Below, one piece after another: positions 1 to 14,800 of a stretch of DNA of 64,000 bases (its first letter is position 1; every line of letters begins with the position of its first letter). The notes under the pieces are model-generated. The model was not told the origin of the DNA, did no database searches, and saw only the letters and a list, made by a program, of their open reading frames with translations. This DNA is from Podospora bellae-mahoneyi (taxonomy: Eukaryota; Ascomycota; Sordariomycetes; Sordariales; Podosporaceae): the NCBI RefSeq assembly GCF_035222275.1, contig NC_085886.1, positions 1,240,001 through 1,304,000 on the forward strand, in the 5' to 3' direction. The position numbers and the translations under genes are program-made.

Positions 1-1509
<1,509 letters not shown>

Positions 1510-2589
1510 ACGTATCAGCCATGACCTACTAGTTTGGCAAAAAAAAAAAAAAAAAAAAAGATCCGCAGCCCATGTATTCTAGTTTACTCCAGCATTACGC
1601 TATCTAACAGTTTGCACAATCGGTCGGGGAGTTCTTTAGGCAAATGGGGTTTACATCGGTGTACTTGGGCGGTCAGTTATTTCGATTGGCCTAACAGCGG
1701 AGCTATTATTCGGTAGCAAGTTTGCCCCCAGTCTTGAGGCTCATGGTTTTTGAGACTGGGCAGCGTGGACTTTCTGCGTAGTTGTGGGCGGGCGCGATGA
1801 GGCAAAGAGTTTCATAGTTGCTAGAGGCGCTGGTTATTACGATGGGCGTCTAATGATTTATTTATGATGGCCGTTTTTAATGGCAAACAATCAAGACTAT
1901 AGATTGCACACTGTTTACTGTGTGTTTTGGTGATTGCTTCCTGTGATGATATGCTTCCAACTTGGATGACCTTTCTTCAAAGTTGTAGGGCCTTGAGGAT
2001 ATTTGGTCTGTTTTTGAAATCCTAGGCAATTGGCCGGTCAACGATCGGTCCCCATTTGCTTTCGGGGGGGTTTAGATTCGTGATGAAGACTTGCTCAAAA
2101 ACTAGATACGTCCTGGTGTACTATGCCAACAACACGGAAGAGAGAAACGGGGATGAAGAAAAGAAAAAAACCCATGGTATTAACGCCCCCGCTGATGGTG
2201 CCAATTTGTGTGTGTTCTTGGTGTGATATATCTATATATACAAAAGTGTTGTGTGCATAAAAACCAATATTTCCCCCTTGCCCCCAACTCGCTTTCTCAT
2301 TATCAACTGTGTAAAGCCTACCCTACTGCTTATCGTTCGCTTGGTGGTGGGCGTCCTGACATAGTATAATGCATCCCCTAAACTCTTCCTTTCGCTCTGG
2401 AAGAAAACAAACACAAACCAAACCTCGTGGCGATTCCTCCCCCGCTGATATATCCATATCTACACACTCTTGTCACCCATCCCTACTAGACTCGTTCCTC
2501 ATTCCCCAGATTCAGATGATTCACGAACTGGCCGACTCTCCCCCTCCGTCTCAAAAACTCATGCCATGCCCACGATCCCAGAGTCAGAA
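1510..2589. other. gene-free stretch: cdc48 3' flank
   Basis: I see no coding frame here. It holds the cdc48 3' untranslated region, a 21-A tract at 1539-1559, and then AT-leaning unique sequence that should contain the 3' end of the convergent acidic-protein gene. Confidence 0.6.
1539..1559 (+). repeat. homopolymer A21
   Basis: An uninterrupted run of 21 A, 29 nt after the cdc48 stop codon. It is one of five tracts of 16-22 A/T in this window. Confidence 0.95.
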
Positions 2590-2602
2590 TCACCCACCGA
2601 CA

Positions 2603-3857
2603 TCATCCCCCTCTTCTGTGTAATAATCCGCTACTCGGATCAGAATACACATCAGCAGCATGCCAATGACGAGGGCCAGTCCCCTCTGGATACGGCTCGC
2701 TAGTCAGAGGATCAATCACATCATAGTCCTCATCAACAGTTGCGTCGTTGTCAGTCTCAACAGCCGTCTCCTCATCGTGAAAACCAGGCACCTCTCCATC
2801 TTCATCCACTAGTGTTTCGCCCCCACTACTCTGTTCTCTCGTAAGATCTTGTGCTCTCGCTGGTTCCTCTCTCCATGGTTCCTCTTTCGCTGGCTCCCTC
2901 TCGTCTTCATCAGCGTCGCTCTCGTAGCTGTCGCCATGTGGCCCCGCTTTATCATCAGCGTCACTCTCGCCTTCTTTATCTTCGTCTTCTTCATCCTCGT
3001 CTTCTTCATCCTCGTCTTCTTCATCCTCGTCTTCTTCATCCTCGTCTTCTTCATCCTCGCCTGCATCATCGTCTCCAGGCTCATCCTCGCCACTCTCTTC
3101 GGGACCCCGTTCTTCTTCCTCCAATGGCGGCGGTGGCGGTAAATTCTCGTCTCCAGTATCCTAGTTGGCACCATCACCATCACTATCCTCAAACTCCCCA
3201 GCTCCAGCAGCCCCATCCCCATCACCCTTTCCCCCCTTCCCAACCCCCGTCCCCTTCCTCACCCTCATTCCTCCCTAAGGATTCCCCTCCTCAATCTCTA
3301 CCACACCCTCCAACGCCTCCCTCGTAACCTTCAACGCATCCTCCACCACCTGCTGCGGCAACGCCAAACTATTACCATTCTCCCCCCTTCCCCCACCACC
3401 CACCTTGATCCCATTCCCATTAACATTCACATTCTTCCCATTAACGTTCACCTCCTCCCCCTGCCCCGGCGTCCCATTCGCTGCTCTGTTGCTCGGAGCA
3501 AGAGCGGTATCATGCCTAATATCATCCATCACCCTCTTCAACAAGACCGGAAAGGTGGTCACCTCGCCCGACCGCAACAAATCCCGGGCGTGGTTCTCGA
3601 CGAGGGTGGGCCAGTTGGTCGGGTTTGCGTGGAGGGTGTGGAGGAGGATTTCTTGGATTCTGGGAGAATTAGCAAAAGGTGGGGGAGGTTGGAAGGGGGG
3701 GTGGGAAAGGGGGGAAGACGAACTTGGCGACATGACCCTCTTTGATCAAGATCCCGTTGATTGACGAGCGGAGTTCGGGGTCGAGGGTGGCGGGTGTGTA
3801 GCCAGCTGCCGAAGGGGGAATTTTTACGGGCGTGGAGGGGTTGTTGTTGTTGGACAT
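2603..3857 (-). CDS. conserved-looking acidic protein, 3' gene structure unresolved
   Basis: I cannot name the product. The start is the ATG at 3857-3855 (MSNNNNPSTPVKIPPSAAGYTP). An intron at 3660-3723 with a GTTCGT donor joins GHVA to KIQEILLHTLHANPTNW. The N-terminal 100 residues look like a folded helical domain. After about 60 residues of Asn/Gly/Val linker, the frame meets a TAG at 3277-3275, continues open in the same frame to a TAG at 3163-3161, and then enters a very acidic stretch (about 3120-2800) containing a 15-bp tandem repeat. An intron from about 3301 or 3304 to 3161, using CTAG as acceptor, would keep frame and remove both stops; this is inference. At the far end a second frame, entered after an acceptor at about 2703, encodes a basic-hydrophobic-acidic segment ending at 2590. 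If that frame is used, the protein is tail-anchored. Alternatively the gene ends at 3275. Confidence 0.6.
2986..3060. repeat. 15-bp coding minisatellite, 5 copies
   Basis: Five consecutive copies of CTTCTTCATCCTCGT (the last differs by one base). Read on the minus strand they encode repeats of EDEED in the acidic part of the 2.6-3.9 kb gene. Confidence 0.9.
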
Positions 3858-3889
3858 TTTCAAGCGTGGGTTGGTAGAAATTGATTTGG

Positions 3890-3920
<31 letters not shown>

Positions 3921-5520
3921 AAACTGAGGGAAAGAAAACAGTTGAAAGGGGCCGGAGAATTGGTTTGTCAGGTGGTGGTTGTGGTGGATGGTGAAATGTG
4001 TTCCTCGGAGTAGCTGGAGAACCTTGATGGGTGGTTGTCGGTTGCGGTGAGTTTCTGTATCCTTTGATAAAAACGAATGTAGTGGTTGAATGTTGATTGT
4101 AAGAGTCGAGAAAAGACTTTGTTGGACTGCAAAAGTAAGAAGTGTAAAAGTCGAGACGAGAAGATGGGGTGGTTCAAGCCCGGTGCCAAACCCAAGACAA
4201 GGCTGAGAAATGTTGTTTGGGGGAAAGAACAAGGCTGATTGATGGCTGAATTGGCACAACAATGATGGGAACTTCAGAGAGCTTCCTGCCGCACGTGAGG
4301 CTGGTCCGCCATTTGCCCCACCATACCACCCCTAACCCTTACTCCGTACCACTTACAACCACTTACAGACTCGGTGTGGCATTCCCAGAAGCCATCACTT
4401 CCATCAACGTAAAACATTATACACATTCACCAACTCAAAATCTTGTAAATAACGTCCATCAAATGACAGACTTTCGTGTTATTCCCTCTTCATATCTCAG
4501 AAGAATCTCATTCTACACACATCTCAACTCACAATGATGGTATCAGGCCCCTTTTTCCTTTCCTTTAGGCCTTTCTCCCTTCCCTCACCAGCGCAAGGCA
4601 ACAAAAAAACCCCATTAACGTTGCCTCTTGCGTCCTACACATCAAAAGCATACAGACATCCCACCAAAAAAAAAAAAAAAAAAACCATGAAACTTACGCT
4701 CAAACAAACAACACGACCAAAACGCCAAACTCATAAGCCCCAACATCCCCGATGAAACTCCTTTCGCCTTTATGCCCGTCGGTGATGTCCTGCAGACGGA
4801 CGACCCCCTTGGACCCCCCCAATCTACCAGACACATCATGAGGGAAAAGAAGGTAGTAAACACTCGCTTGTTCGCTTTGCGCTGAAACAGGCTCTCATTC
4901 ATTTTCTCTACAACCCCCTTTCCCCCTCCTCACCCCATCCACCCTCCCACCGCCTTGATCAAAAGTCAAAGCACGCACACAACGCCGCCCATATGCTGGG
5001 GATATCATTTCGTGGTTTCAAAGAAAAAGGAGAAGAAATATAAAAAACCGAGAAAAAACAAGGCTAGAGGAGATTCGTCTCTGTCGTCTCAGAAAAACAT
5101 GCGCAGCGCAAACCCCCAAACACGGAGAAATAAAAGCAAAAAACAACAAGTATACAAACAGAAGAGGAATGTTGAGATGTAGGACTATTAAAAAGCTCGC
5201 TTCGCTGCGCTGTGCTGTGCTATACTGTGATCGCTGACAGTCGTGCGTGTCGTGATATTCGTTACAGTAGGGTATACCGCCGGCTTGTCGACAGTTCGCC
5301 GTGTTGTTGGACGGTGAAATCATCAACCCCGGCTTGGCAGTTGAAGGCGTCCAGGATTCTTGATTAGTTGATTAGGGAGGTGATCAATGTCGCCTCATTA
5401 AAGTTATTGGCTGTGCTCCGCATGTGTTGAGCGCTCTATCGGATTCAAAAAGGGTAAAAACGCAAAAATGCCAAAATGTGGTCTGACAAATCCGACAGTA
5501 GGGAATCGAGTGCTTGAAAA
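3858..5520. other. gene-free stretch
   Basis: I see no supported gene. The part next to 3857 is the leader and promoter of the acidic-protein gene, with an (AAAAAT)n-like stretch at about 3893-3920. A 19-A tract lies at 4666-4684. The part just below 5520 is the 3' flank of the ABC transporter gene. Confidence 0.6.
4666..4684 (+). repeat. homopolymer A19
   Basis: An uninterrupted run of 19 A in intergenic DNA. Confidence 0.95.
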
Positions 5521-8500
5521 TCAAACACGGTCCGGGGCATCCGTCGAGCGGCCAGCTGTGGTGCCCGAGGGGAACGAGTACAGAAGCGGCCTACGCTCCT
5601 CGTCTTGCTTCACCCCGTTGGGCTGCAACTTTTCCGGCTGCTCGTCGTCCTCCTCTTGAAGGGTGCCGTCAGAGCCACTGCCAGAATGATGGCTATCATT
5701 CGAGCTGATGGAGCGGCTGTCGTCATGCTTCGGTGCGAGCGTAGGGCTGTTCATGGCCGTAGGCAGGATGGCGGATGACAACATGCTATCGTAGCCATTC
5801 GCACCGCTGGGCCTAGAAATGTTTGCATAGCCCATGAGCTTCTTGGCTTTCCGTGTTGCGTCGCGAGCATGTTCAGCCGCACGTTCGGCGCGGCAGTGCT
5901 TTTCCCACATGGCGGCGTAGCGACCGTTGAGGGCCAGAAGCTCCTCGTGAGTGCCCTTCTCCACCATGGTGCCGGCATGGAGAACAATGATCTGGTCTGC
6001 GTGAGTGATGGTCGACAGTCGGTGACTGTGCAATGCAACTCGGTTAGCTAACACAATCTCCACCCGCTCCGGTTTCCCCGAGTAAAACTTACGCAATAAT
6101 CAACAAGGTGCGGCCTTGTCCGAACTTGCCACTAATCAGTTTCGACTGGATCTTTTGCTCTGTTTCTCCATCAAGTGCCGACGTCGCCTCATCCAGCATG
6201 ATGATCTTGGGGTTCTTGAGAATTGTTCGTGCAATCGCCACACGTTGCTTCTCGCCACCGCTGAGCCGGAGGCCTCGCTCTCCCACCTTGGTGTTGTAGC
6301 CATCAGGGAAGCTCATGATGCGGTCGTGAATGGCAGCAGCCCGGCACGCCTCATAGATCTCTTCGTCGGATGCGCTGGGGTTGGCATAGCGGAGGTTGTA
6401 CATGAGCGTCTCGTTGAAGAGGATCGTGTCCTGAGGAACAACACCAATGGCGCGGCGCACCGAGTCAATGGTGAGGTCTTGAACATCCTGGCCTTCGATC
6501 AAAAGTCTTCCGGTTTTGGGGTTGTAATACCGGAACATGAGCCGGAAGACAGTCGACTTGCCTCCACCAGACTCTCCCACAAAAGCGGTGGTCGTGCCGG
6601 GCTTGCACTCAAATGACAGATCGTGAAGGGCGGTTCTGCGGCTGTCGTATGAAAAGCCAACGTTCTCCCACTTAATATGGCCGGTGCTCTCCTGCAGGGG
6701 GACTGCCCCGGGGCTGTCAACCACAGTAGGCTGGATCTTGAACAATTCAAGCAGTCTCTCACCCGAGATCATGGCCTGCTGAATCGTACGGTAGAACGAG
6801 CCAAAGAAGTTGAGCGGGCCTTGCAGCTGGGCGAGATACGTGACCAAGGACGTGAATTCACCGACAGTGCGTGTCCCCTGAGATACTTCATAGCCGCAGG
6901 TCAAGAGGACAACCAACAAACCGCACATGAACACAATCGACTGGCACATGTTCATATGATTGATGCCCCATGTAACCTTGGCCTCTGCAGTCTGGAAATT
7001 GACAATGGCATTGCGATACCGCGCAAATTCGTGCTGCTCGGCGTTGAAGTATTTGACCGTCTCGTATGATGTGATCGAGTCGTTTTTGACAGCCTCTTCC
7101 TCGCGGTCGGCATTGACCATGTCGCGTCGTTGATCAGATCTAGTGGCAGCCATGCGAATGGTCAAGTAGAGGTAGTAAAACGTGATGATGGACACAAAAA
7201 GTGCATACATCGCTCCGTACCGGAAGTAAAACCAACCGATGGCGAGCAAAAGATCGACCAACATTGGCACAACCTGGAAGGTGACCTGTTCCAAGAACTG
7301 GTTGATCGAGGCACCCTTGTTAAGAGCAGAGAGCACTTCACCAGTGCGCTTTCCCAAGTGGAAATCCAGAGACAGGGAGTGAACATGTTCGAAAGCTGCT
7401 GTCGTGAGGGCGCGGTAGGTGTGCTGAGATACGGGAATCCAAAGAATGGAGCGGGCTGATCCCAGCAATCCGGATGGGCCCTGGAGAAGCTTGAGCGCAA
7501 TGAAGAGCCCGAGATCAAACCACGGAGCCCCAGTATTGCCAGGGTTTTCACCGTTATCTTCGCCGCCAGAGAAGCTGAAGATTCCCGTCAAGCCAGAGGC
7601 AATTTTGGCACCTGTTCCGGTGTTGGGGTGGTCGAAATTCTTGGCAAGGGTATCTGTCACAGTCTTGATCTGTTCGGGGACCATGATATTGACGACACGC
7701 TGCGAGACTTCCAGCACAAAACATAACAAGACGATGAGCTTGAGCTTGGTCGAATTGCTGGGCCAGAGATAGGGGAAGAAGATCGAGTATCCACGGCAAT
7801 ATTCGAACCAGGTTTTATGCGGCAGTTTGTCGGGTCGGTAAAAGGCGGCATTGTCCTCGCATTGCTGGTAACCGCCTTCAGGATCGTTGTTGGCATTTTT
7901 GTTGACATTGCGGGTGCCTCCATAATCCGAGTTTTGTCTTGATCGTCCACGGTTGTAAGGTGTTGCGGTTCCGCTGTGCGAAAGAAGCGGGCTCGTTTCA
8001 TCCGAGTCCGACCGGTTCGCCTCTTCGTCCAAAAGCCGCCGTTCTTCCAGGCGTCTTTTTGATGCGACGAGGGCGTACATGCTGACCAAAAACACAACAA
8101 TGAGCAGCCGGACACCTCCAATGCCCAGATCTGTCAAGTCCCAGAAACCCAGTGGGTTTTCTCGGAGAGCCCCCATCTCCTCGCCGTCCAAGACATATTT
8201 CCCAGTGGCGAGGGTGCAGACAAACGATAAAAGGATAATTGCTTCCCCAAAAAGACCAAGCACCCAAATTATCGAGTGCACTGGCGTCGGGCTGTCATCC
8301 CAGTCAAAGAGGGTGATTAAAACGTAAATGTATAAAAACGCCGCGCCCACGACGTAGACCTGGGTAGTGGTGTCAGTTTTGTTTTGTTGCCAGTGCGCAA
8401 ATCCGACTTGGTTCTTGGCTCGACTTACAACTCTCTCCTCCCCACACCACCACAGCTCTCCTCCAACCTTGCTGGATTGCCAGACATGCAGAGCAGTTGC

Positions 8501-8854
8501 AGCCGCATTGGCAGCAAACGACAAAATCAAGGCGCCCACCAAATACCGAAAAACCTGGATTGAGATGCCTCCGTTGCAGCCGTCGGTGGAATATAACGAT
8601 TGCTGATCTCGGTGCTCCCGTTTTCGCTTCGTAATGGGCAGCGGCTTGCCACCTGGACCTGTGGCTGTCGGAATCAGGAGTTCTTCCTCAGTCCTCGATT
8701 TGGCGATGCTATGGATGCCGGCCGAGATAATAAAGGCGAGAAGCAGCACGACCGGATAGCATTTCTGAGTCGTTTCGTATGTCACCTGGGCAAAGGCTTT
8801 GACGTATTGTTGGCCATCATGCTCCGGACCGCTGGTTTGGAGCAGCGCGTCCAT
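5521..8854 (-). CDS. hmt1: Hmt1-type vacuolar half-ABC transporter (ABCB6/heavy-metal tolerance family)
   Basis: Predicted half-size ABC exporter of 1065 residues in the Hmt1/ABCB6 group, which moves heavy-metal or glutathione/phytochelatin conjugates into the vacuole (family knowledge; substrate not shown here). Exons are 8854-8429, 8359-6093 and 6025-5521. Both introns have GTAAGT donors; the first is 69 nt and keeps the frame open if unspliced. An N-terminal membrane domain of about five helices (TMD0) precedes a Ser/Asn-rich linker. The six-helix ABC membrane domain follows from residue 360 or so. The nucleotide-binding domain has Walker A GESGGGKST (about residue 736), Q-loop VPQD, signature LSGGEKQR (about 840), Walker B IIMLDEATSALD (about 857) and the H-loop AHRLSTI built across intron 2. 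The Ser-rich, acidic C-terminal tail of about 100 residues is fungal-style. The ATG at 8854 gives MDALLQTSGPEHDG. Confidence 0.9.
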
Positions 8855-11800
8855 GCTGGGCCTGTTTTCGCAAAAAAAAAGCGGTGTGTTAGAAAACAAG
8901 AAAAGAAATCAAAAGAGACGAAGGACTAGAGAAGAGAACTAGGGAAGGAAAAAACGAGAGTGCGGAGGGAGGACGAGAGTCGTTGCGGTCCAGGACCCTG
9001 CATGACATGCTGTTGCCGGCCCCGTTAAGACAATGTTGGGATATGCGAGATGCACGACTGGCTGGCTGGCTCAGTAGCGGGATTGGCAGTGGCAGTGGAA
9101 GGCGACAGTCTGACTCTTTTTCGATTGCGTGGTAACAGGTGTGGATTAGGTAGATAGATGATATGATTTTCAACATACAGAACGAGATTAGGACGACGAG
9201 TAGAAAGCAGCACGAGGCCGATGGCTCACGGCCTTGCTGTGGCGGCAATATGAGGTTGGCCTTGGTGCATCAAGTTAACTGTTAGCATCTCGAACATATG
9301 CCAATGAGCTGTTGTAACTGGCTGGATGCCTCCAAAGCTGCCCGACAGCCGACAATGGCTTTTGGTTGACAGCGCGCGTGTGTGGTGGGGCAGCAAAGGC
9401 AGCTGACGGGGTTGGCTGTGGCTTTTGCCACTGCGGCGGGTCGGAGTCGAGATCACGGACGACACAAGTGCGACGGAACTTGAACGACACTGGACCACCA
9501 CCAGGACACCACCACCCCAACATTCATGAGTGGACGGCCTCCTGTTGTGCTGTTGGTGGGGAGGGAGACCAAAGGAGAGAACTGACCTCTTTCTTTCCGT
9601 TGAGCCTTCTCGTAGAGAAGAATCCCGAGATATTGTTGTAGGTGCCCTGGAACGTACTTGTTTGCTTTCCAGAACGGTTGCAGCTTCCTCAGGTGGCCTT
9701 GCGATGGCTGCTGCCGGCGATGGGCGGATGGATGGAATGCGGGGCCGATCTCAGCCGAACCAGTCCACGGGACTATGGTGGGAAGGTCGGGAGGAGGAGG
9801 GCAAGGTTGGAGGGGGGAGGAGAGAGGAATTGGGACGAAGAAAAGACAAACGAGCGTGGTACGTCAGACGAGCTGTGGTGTCTCTCCGATGTGTCTGTTG
9901 ATTGTTGTTGTTTTTTCTTTGGAAAAAGAGAGTCGAGCTCTGGAACAGAGAACCGGCGGAGGGGCTCTGACACTATTAGTTCGAATTGATCGAGGGTGCC
10001 AAAGAGACTACTTGGTGGTACTTGCCTACCTTCCAGATCCCGGGGGGGTCTGGATATCAACACCCTGTACTACATCACATACTGTACCTGTTGCACTCCA
10101 GTAGGTACCTACGGTACGGGGGTGGAGAGGAGGTGGGGTGCTACGGTGCAGTCCAGACCAGACCCGCAAGGACGTTGCACAAGCCTGTCAACCAACCATG
10201 TGCATTTTCTGGAATGCCTCATCAGAGACAGGCTTCGACCCTCACTTCTATCCATACCAATCTGTACATAGTGTCTCTCTCTACCCTCTTTAGAATGCGA
10301 ATGTGAGCTCACTGCCCAATTCAGCATTTCTACCAGACACCAACCTACCCCTCACACACACTCACACACACACACACAAAACACACATCCCACCACTCAT
10401 CACCCGTACCCTGCATTGCTTCCGTCCCGTGCTGTCTGGGACCGACGTGCAGAGATTCCCACACCAAGGCGCAAAAAAAAAGGACACCAGAAACGAGGAG
10501 CATCATGGGAGGCCCTGGCAAGCGCTGGGACCGCTAGGACGCGGGGTTCCTTCTTCTACCGGCACCTGGGACCACCACGGCCTGATGTGCTCCCGGGTTT
10601 CTGCCTGAGAGACGGACGGCACTTGCGGGAGAGCGTCAATCGTGAGACGTGCGTTGACTGGGGCCCATGGGGGTGTCGACTGCCGTCTTGTCCTGATCAT
10701 GAGACCACCGAAGCAATGTCGGTCAGTGGCACCTATTGCCGTCAACGGCATGCCGACTAGATGCAGCAACACAGCGAGCGGCGGCCACAAACCGGGCAGC
10801 TGGACTCGGGATGCCCTCGATGGAAGATCATCGTGTATGGTGTGGGGGGGAAAGAGTAGCAGACCGACAGTCTGGATGGAAGCAAGCATACGGCTCCGCT
10901 CCCCGATAGGTCCGGGTGTCTCGATCCCATGGGAATTATCAGCCACCAAGGTTGTGCATGTCCCTCACCGCTTTGTTGATGGAGAGAGAGACAGACGGAC
11001 AGAGAGAGAAAAGGTGACGGCAGACAGGCTGCATGCAGCAGTCCCAATCTCCACGAGAAAAGCATCGAGACGGAGACGCGGGGCAAGCTGTCGCGCTAAA
11101 GCAGCTTGCAAGTGGTGGCAGGAAGCAGGACAGCCACTGATTGCGATTTCTGGCTGCTGCTTAGTGCTAGTCTTGCATGCGACCTTGGGACTTGAGCTGC
11201 ACCGCCTATTCTGCGACAACCTGATACCTGATACTCGGTATTATACATGGTGCTAAACCCAAGTAGCGCCGCGCTTGACGGTTCTACTCGAGTTTTTCGC
11301 TTTGGGGGCGTGAATATGACCAAAGATATCTGCCCGGTTTTGGTCTTGTAGAAGGAGGCCCCGGAAGCTCTCCGGCTCGCTGCCACCGACTGGCCCTGCT
11401 CCCTGTGTGATATTGTGGGCATCGGAGCGAAGGGGGGTGAGATGTGACATTTCATATTTCGAGACCGAGACAAGACTCGCGCTAGTCAATATCTATCATC
11501 AACTTCCCTATTCATCACTCAAGAGAGAGAAAAGAAAAAGAAAGAGGGAGAGTTGACCTTTTCTCCCGGTGGAACGGTGGTAAGGTGAGCCGACGGGACA
11601 AGGCTGCCAGGCGAGCACTTGGCGACGTCCGCCAGTAGCAACGGCTTCACCTCGGATAGCTTGGACTGCAGCAATATGCAGCAGAACTTTTCTGCTGTCT
11701 GTCTTCTTCGTTGCTTGGGTGCTTGTTGACAGCGGTCCTGAGCAATTTAATAATCCCGTGACCGGAGCTAAGCCGCGGCCCCAGCCCATGGTCGCATCTA

Positions 11801-14800
11801 CCCATCATCCCAAACCGTTTGGACCGCATAGGCTTGTTCCCGGCTCGGGGGTACGGCCCCTTTTCCTGCGGCAGCATATCGTCATTCCTAGTGTCCGCTT
11901 CATTTGGCAGGTTGTATGGGACACCTTCTTCCGGACCATTTCATCCTTTCCAATCTCTCTTCTATTTTTCTCCTTCACACATCCGGGCCGGTCCCGACAT
12001 ATTCTTCCACTTACAACCTGAAGAGGTAGCCGAGAAAGAAGAGCCCCACCCTGACAGCAACACAAGAAACACCCGAACAACAGTTCATCATCATCAACAA
12101 ACAACAGCTCAGCAAAAACCAAAAAAAAATCTGCTAACCCAAGCACTTTCTGATACCTAGTCTAGCTGGGTTTCTCTGCCCCCCATCCAGGATGGACGCC
12201 TGATGATGGAGTACCCCCATTTAATGTCGCGTCATCGAAAGAAAAACCCACTACCCACCATCACCATCTGTACAGTACCTAAACTAAACCACCCCCTGTT
12301 GGCATTTAGCCCGGCCGGTCCTCTTGGAAAAGAAGCTTTCCAAAGAAGCAACGAATTCCTACTCGCCAGCTGCCAGCCCAGTCAGCCCCAGATTTGGAAG
12401 TAATGCTGCCCTGCGATGCCACGACACAACAATCTCTCGCGACCAAATTTTTTCCCCCTCTGAGGCTTCACCGACTTCCTTACCCAGACATGAATGGTAA
12501 TGCATGATAATGCAGGAGGCTAACACAGTCGGTCAAGATGTGGAGTAATCCACACTTCCTACCTGGTCGATTTAGCTTTTTCTCTTCTTTTTTCCTTTGG
12601 TGACTAGCATGGAAGCTTCACTTTCTTCCACCTCGCCGATCATTCATTCGGGCAATGCTCCCGGCTGTTGGGAAGACTGAAAAAAAAAAAAAGCTGAAGC
12701 ACGCGATATCCGAGGACGGGCATGGGTACACTAGGGGAGGGTAGGACAGGGGAAGGGGGTGTAAGGGGGTATCGGTAAGGGTAGGGTAATGTAGTAAAGA
12801 GGACGAAGAGGACAAGGCGGCGATGCCCTTCATTGTGTCATGCCATGATCCGTCATCTTATCCTTTCGATCGAACCTTCGGCACCTCTCTCTTTGGACCG
12901 TGATGACTGATGATGGGGCTGTTGGTCTCTAGTCTGGTCCGGTCGATGCGTTGTTGCGTGCATATAATCCCAACCGATAATCCGTACAGCAAGTAAAAGG
13001 AAGGATAAAAACGTGTCATACCTACATATAAATAACACACTATGGGGTAAGTTGGTACGTACGCCATCCAGCACAGCAGCAACCAGGGCTGGGTATATTC
13101 CGGGTATTGTCTGTCCTCGTGGCCGGACGGCCTCATGGGGATTTTTTCATGGATTCGTTGATTGATTCCTGTTGATACCGTTGTTGTTGATGACATGGGT
13201 GACCTGTGAACTGTGTGCTTCCGCAATACACAGCGCAGTGCCCCCACTCACCACGAGGAAATTGACACACATGGCTTGTTGCTCCTGTTGCTACCACTAT
13301 GTGTACCCGGCCCTGTGGTGCGGTTTACCGCCTTTACCCGAAAAGAATACAAGCCAGCATGCTTTCTTTTTTCAGCCCAAGAGAAACGGCTCCATATCTT
13401 TGATGTTGTATCTCACAAGTCGATCTTTCTGAGATAATGCAAATGGTAAGGTAGGGCTCGAGATCGTCCACCCGAGTTGTTTCGGGGGCCATCTTTTCTC
13501 GGGCCTTGCCGCGCTTCCCTTTTGGCTTCCGCTTGTTCCCTTGTTCCCTTGCCTCCCCCTCCGCTTTTTTTTTTGTATCAGATGCAGTTGGCTGTATGGC
13601 ATGTATGTCGGGGAGTTGGGTAGAGATACATCACCCTTGTTTCTTCTCGGTCTGGTCTGGTATGGTTGTCTGTGTGCTTATGTAGGTTCGGCTGGCTTTG
13701 ACCGGTTCGCTTGAAGGTAAGGTGTGCCGCACCCGAATACTCCGTTGAATGTATACACTTAGCCCCCGCTCTTGACCTTGTGTTACCCTCGGCATATGGC
13801 ATACCCAACCCGCGAGCGACAAAGCTTGGCGGTTGTTGTTAATTAGTTAGTATCACTGCGTCGAGATATGCGGATTATCATGCAGACTGCCCGGCCGTCA
13901 GCGGGATGCGTCCTGCAGCTAGGAGCAAGAGACCCTTGCTCGTGAAAAGTCTGTCTGACCTCCTTCGCTTTGAGAGCTTGGGTTGAGATAATTGAGACGT
14001 GATCACGACGGGTGGGTGGATGGGTGAAATCGAGGAAAGATTGGGGCGGTTATGTCCGATGAGAGGCAATGTGAGAGGAAGAAGGGGGCGGACGATGGTC
14101 CGTGGTTGGTGGCATAAATGTAATTGTATGTGCAAATGCCGGTGGATGGTTAACTTGGGGCGGTGTGGCTCGATGAGACCTGATGGGATGGACACAAACT
14201 GCTGTGTAAGTCTGTTGTCCAATGCTGAATTGTAGATCTGGGGTAACAGGGCTGCTAGGCTTCTGGATTCTGGGCAACTGGGGAGAGATCCCCCGCATCT
14301 TGGGAGTTGTTCCAGACCGGTGAAGCTCTGGGTGACATTGGTCGCGGCTGGTGAATAATGCTTGTTTCGGCTGGGCTTTAGGAAAAGGGTAGGATGTTGG
14401 ACATTCTCTATCTGGAGGAATTGTCAGTGTTGGAATTGGGTTCGGTATTTCGTCTGTAGTCGCTGACAAGTTCAGGTCCAATGTGCCAAGATTGCGAGAG
14501 CATGAGGTGAGGTATTTCTCATGTGGTACAAGAATGTAGCCATCCATGCCTTGTTACAACGAACGAGGGGTTCGGGTGAGCGGTCTGATATAATGGCAGT
14601 ATACACTTGTGCACGCTCTGCCTCGGGTGTATCAAGTGGTTTCACGGCTGGTGTCGGTACTAAGTTGATCTTATTTGGTAAAACTGCAAAGGAGGATATG
14701 GGAGTTCCGCAGCTGGCTGTAAGAGTAGTCAGCATTTGACAGCTGAGTGGTAACGGTCACACTCCAAACAGAAATGAGAAGAAAGGGCTGCAGCTAGACT

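Noticed and set aside
10642-11256. 204-codon plus-strand frame
   Set aside because: No signal, domain or splice context; Arg/Ser/Cys-rich composition is typical of a chance frame.
12720-12795. G-rich TAGGG-like sequence resembling telomere repeats
   Set aside because: Only one or two imperfect TTAGGG-like units; not an interstitial telomere array.
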